A stretch of 6,992 nucleotides of DNA from Chloroflexota bacterium (GTDB lineage: Bacteria; Chloroflexota; Anaerolineae; Promineifilales; Promineifilaceae), in NCBI GenBank assembly GCA_020353135.1, contig CP070688.1, positions 3,727,022 through 3,734,013 on the forward strand, written 5' to 3'. The notes under the pieces were generated by a model, which was not told the origin of the DNA, ran no database searches, and was given only the letters and a program-made list of their open reading frames with translations. Position 1 is the first letter of the stretch. Every line of letters begins with the position of its first letter. A program made the translations under genes and the position numbers. This document shows, in pieces, positions 5,272 to 6,992 of the stretch.

Positions 5272-6972
5272 ATGACCGCGACAACATTCGAAGCGACAGA
5301 AACCCAGAAACCGCCAGAAAGGAAATTGACGGCCCAGCTTCGTTTATCTCAGCTTTGGCATGGGATTCTAGCTGTCGGCTCGCTGGCAGGGGCTATCTAC
5401 ATCTGGCTTGTTTTAGGCGACCAAATGGCGCTTTGGCTCAAGGTCTTGGTCACGACCATTCTGGCGGCGGCCGCTATCCTCAGTGCCATGGCCGTCTTCT
5501 ACATCAACCGCCTCGATCACCGTGGTCGTGTCATTTCGCTATTCCTAAATTTCCTGGGATTTCTGTTTTGCTTCTTCGGTATCCTGCACCTGCTGGGTGC
5601 ATTTACCGGTCTCGATACACTGGCCGACAATTTCGCGCGGTCGATCCCTTTCCTACTGATTGTCACCGCTGGCTACCTGATTCGCGCTTTCAGCAAACGC
5701 TACGAAGATCGGCCGGTGGTCCAGCAGCGTCTGGACTTCGTCGGCAAGATCGTCATGATCGCCGGCGCCATTCTCTTCCTCATTGCAGCTGGACTTGCAG
5801 GAGCACTGCAGGCCGTGGTGTCCGGCTACGGCAATCCGGCAGTCATCGCACTGACAGCCGGCCTTGTCGTGACAGGGCTGATGCTTTGGAATATGTGGCG
5901 TCAGCAAACGGCTGAGGCCTTTGGCGCAACAAATGCCGACAAGGAAATGCTTGAAGGCTATTTGTTCTTATCCCCAAATCTGATCGGTTTTCTCATCTTT
6001 TTCGCCGGACCTTTACTTCTTTCCTTATACGTGAGCTTCACCAATTGGGACGCCTTTGGCACGGCCGATTGGGTTGGCCTGGATAATTACGCCAAGATCT
6101 TCAACCTGACCGTGGCCCGCCTAGCGACCCCAGATCAGCTTGCAAACGAGGTTCTAGATGTAACGGTCTTCGATGAACTGGCCCGTATCAATGTATTCGG
6201 CCAGAGCCTCATCATTGGCGCGGCTGACAAGCTCTTCTGGATCGCGTTGTCCAATACGCTGAAGTACGTGATCCTGGTTGTGCCTCTGGCCGTTGTTCCA
6301 GCACTCTTCCTGGCCAATCTTCTGAACAGCAAGATTCCGGGGATGAAGTTTTTCCGTGCCGCCTACTTCATTCCCAGTGTGGCCGCCGTGGTGGGCATCG
6401 CCCTGATCTGGCAGTGGTTGTTCAACGCCACCGTCGGCTACATCAATTACTTCATAACCGTTTCGATTGACTTCGCCAACCAGCTATTCGGATCTGCCAT
6501 CGTCGATCCCCAGATACGTTGGACTTCCGAAAGCAACACCGCCCTAATCGCGGTGGTCATCATGGCCGCCTGGCAGATGCTCGGCTTTAACACGGTGCTT
6601 TTTCTGGCCGGACTACAAACCATTCCCGGCGTACTCTATGAAGCTGCCGAGGTAGATGGCGCGAGTTCTTGGCAGAAGTTTTGGCGGATCACACTGCCAT
6701 TGCTGGCGCCCACGACGTTTTTTGTTTTGACGACGACGCTCATTCGGGCCATGCAAGTATTCGAAGAGATCTTTATCCTCATGGGCCAATATCCTGCCGG
6801 CCCCGGAAACTCGACGCTGACCATGGTCCTTTACCTCTATCAAAAGGGTTTCCAACGCTTTGAGCAAGGCTATGCCTCTGCTATCGCCTGGGTGCTATTT
6901 GGGCTGATCTTTTTAATTACGCTGATTCAATTCCAGAGGCAGCGCTCCAGCGATGCCGGGTACGAGTTTTAG
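5272..6972 (+). CDS. MalF-like sugar ABC transporter permease with extra N-terminal membrane domain
   Basis: A 566-residue inner-membrane permease that should form half of the translocation channel of the sugar importer. The C-terminal half (about 228-566) is a standard CUT1 permease: LSPNLIGFLIFFAGPLLLSLYVSF (233-256), NTLKYVILVVPLAV, RAAYFIPSVAAVVG, and the EAA loop EAAEVDGASSWQKFWRITLP (457-476), with Glu457, Gly463 and Leu475-Pro476 matching the ATPase-contact consensus. The N-terminal part (about 30-210) adds roughly six hydrophobic helices (near 30-48, 52-78, 88-110, 122-138, 158-183, 189-209) that ordinary permeases of about 300 residues lack. A segment of about 45 residues (277-320) is also inserted between the first and second core helices, probably outside the membrane. 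The role of these additions is unknown. The next start codon follows 10 bases after the stop. Confidence 0.92.
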   Translation: MTATTFEATETQKPPERKLTAQLRLSQLWHGILAVGSLAGAIYIWLVLGDQMALWLKVLVTTILAAAAILSAMAVFYINRLDHRGRVISLFLNFLGFLFCFFGILHLLGAFTGLDTLADNFARSIPFLLIVTAGYLIRAFSKRYEDRPVVQQRLDFVGKIVMIAGAILFLIAAGLAGALQAVVSGYGNPAVIALTAGLVVTGLMLWNMWRQQTAEAFGATNADKEMLEGYLFLSPNLIGFLIFFAGPLLLSLYVSFTNWDAFGTADWVGLDNYAKIFNLTVARLATPDQLANEVLDVTVFDELARINVFGQSLIIGAADKLFWIALSNTLKYVILVVPLAVVPALFLANLLNSKIPGMKFFRAAYFIPSVAAVVGIALIWQWLFNATVGYINYFITVSIDFANQLFGSAIVDPQIRWTSESNTALIAVVIMAAWQMLGFNTVLFLAGLQTIPGVLYEAAEVDGASSWQKFWRITLPLLAPTTFFVLTTTLIRAMQVFEEIFILMGQYPAGPGNSTLTMVLYLYQKGFQRFEQGYASAIAWVLFGLIFLITLIQFQRQRSSDAGYEF

Positions 6973-6982
6973 AGAGGGCGCT

Positions 6983-6992
6983 ATGAAATCGC
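6983..6992 (+). CDS. Start of the next operon gene, probably the MalG-like second permease (partial)
   Basis: ATG AAA TCG (Met-Lys-Ser) begins 10 bases after the permease stop, preceded by AGAGGG with four bases of spacing. The window ends after ten bases, so identity rests only on the usual gene order binding protein, MalF-like, MalG-like. Confidence 0.5.

Noticed and set aside
5601..5620. TTTACCGGT inside the permease as a possible third operator
   Set aside because: Only one half-site matches, it lies in coding sequence far from any promoter, and the second arm is absent.
5208..5915. Plus-strand frame of 235 codons overlapping the permease start
   Set aside because: It is out of frame with the permease, rich in Arg, Ser and Pro as is typical of shadow frames, and lacks the hydrophobic pattern and a ribosome site.

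Overview
The window reads as a chromosomal stretch of a moderately GC-rich bacterium, most likely a member of the Chloroflexota (Anaerolineae/Caldilineae-like). That placement is an inference. It rests on the style of the lipoprotein spacers (Val-Glu-Val-Thr repeats followed by a TPTPTNTP-type stretch), on the hydrolase and phosphotransferase subfamilies, and on a sugar ABC permease with a long extra membrane domain. No RNA gene, insertion sequence or CRISPR array was seen.

Left part (1-1588): a decayed minus-strand APH-type phosphotransferase faces a plus-strand alpha/beta hydrolase. The phosphotransferase has a one-base frameshift near 320-322 and an Asp-to-Asn change in its metal-binding motif, and it lacks its N-terminal lobe. 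The hydrolase has an intact catalytic core but no convincing start or export signal. The two homologies abut head to head around 690-735, as if one deletion or rearrangement removed the divergent promoter region and both 5' ends.

Middle (1589-2647): a minus-strand secreted lipoprotein of unknown function has a repetitive Val/Glu/Thr stalk and a small two-cysteine C-terminal domain. It converges on the hydrolase and is divergent from the next operon. The 339-bp divergent intergenic region carries a 9-bp inverted repeat upstream of the lipoprotein ribosome binding site, a 10-bp tandem repeat, a near-consensus sigma70-type promoter and, overlapping its -10 box, a perfect 30-bp palindrome that can be read as two overlapping LacI-family operators.

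Right part (2648-6992): a carbohydrate uptake operon consisting of a LacI-family regulator, a family 1 sugar-binding lipoprotein, a MalF-like permease with about six additional N-terminal membrane helices, and the first codons of the next gene, probably the MalG-like second permease. The likely working model is that the regulator represses its own promoter, and through read-through the transporter genes, until a sugar effector releases it. The binding lipoprotein then delivers the sugar to the two-permease channel. A GC-rich hairpin between the binding-protein and permease genes may set their expression ratio. The ATPase is not in the window, and the sugar cannot be identified from sequence alone.
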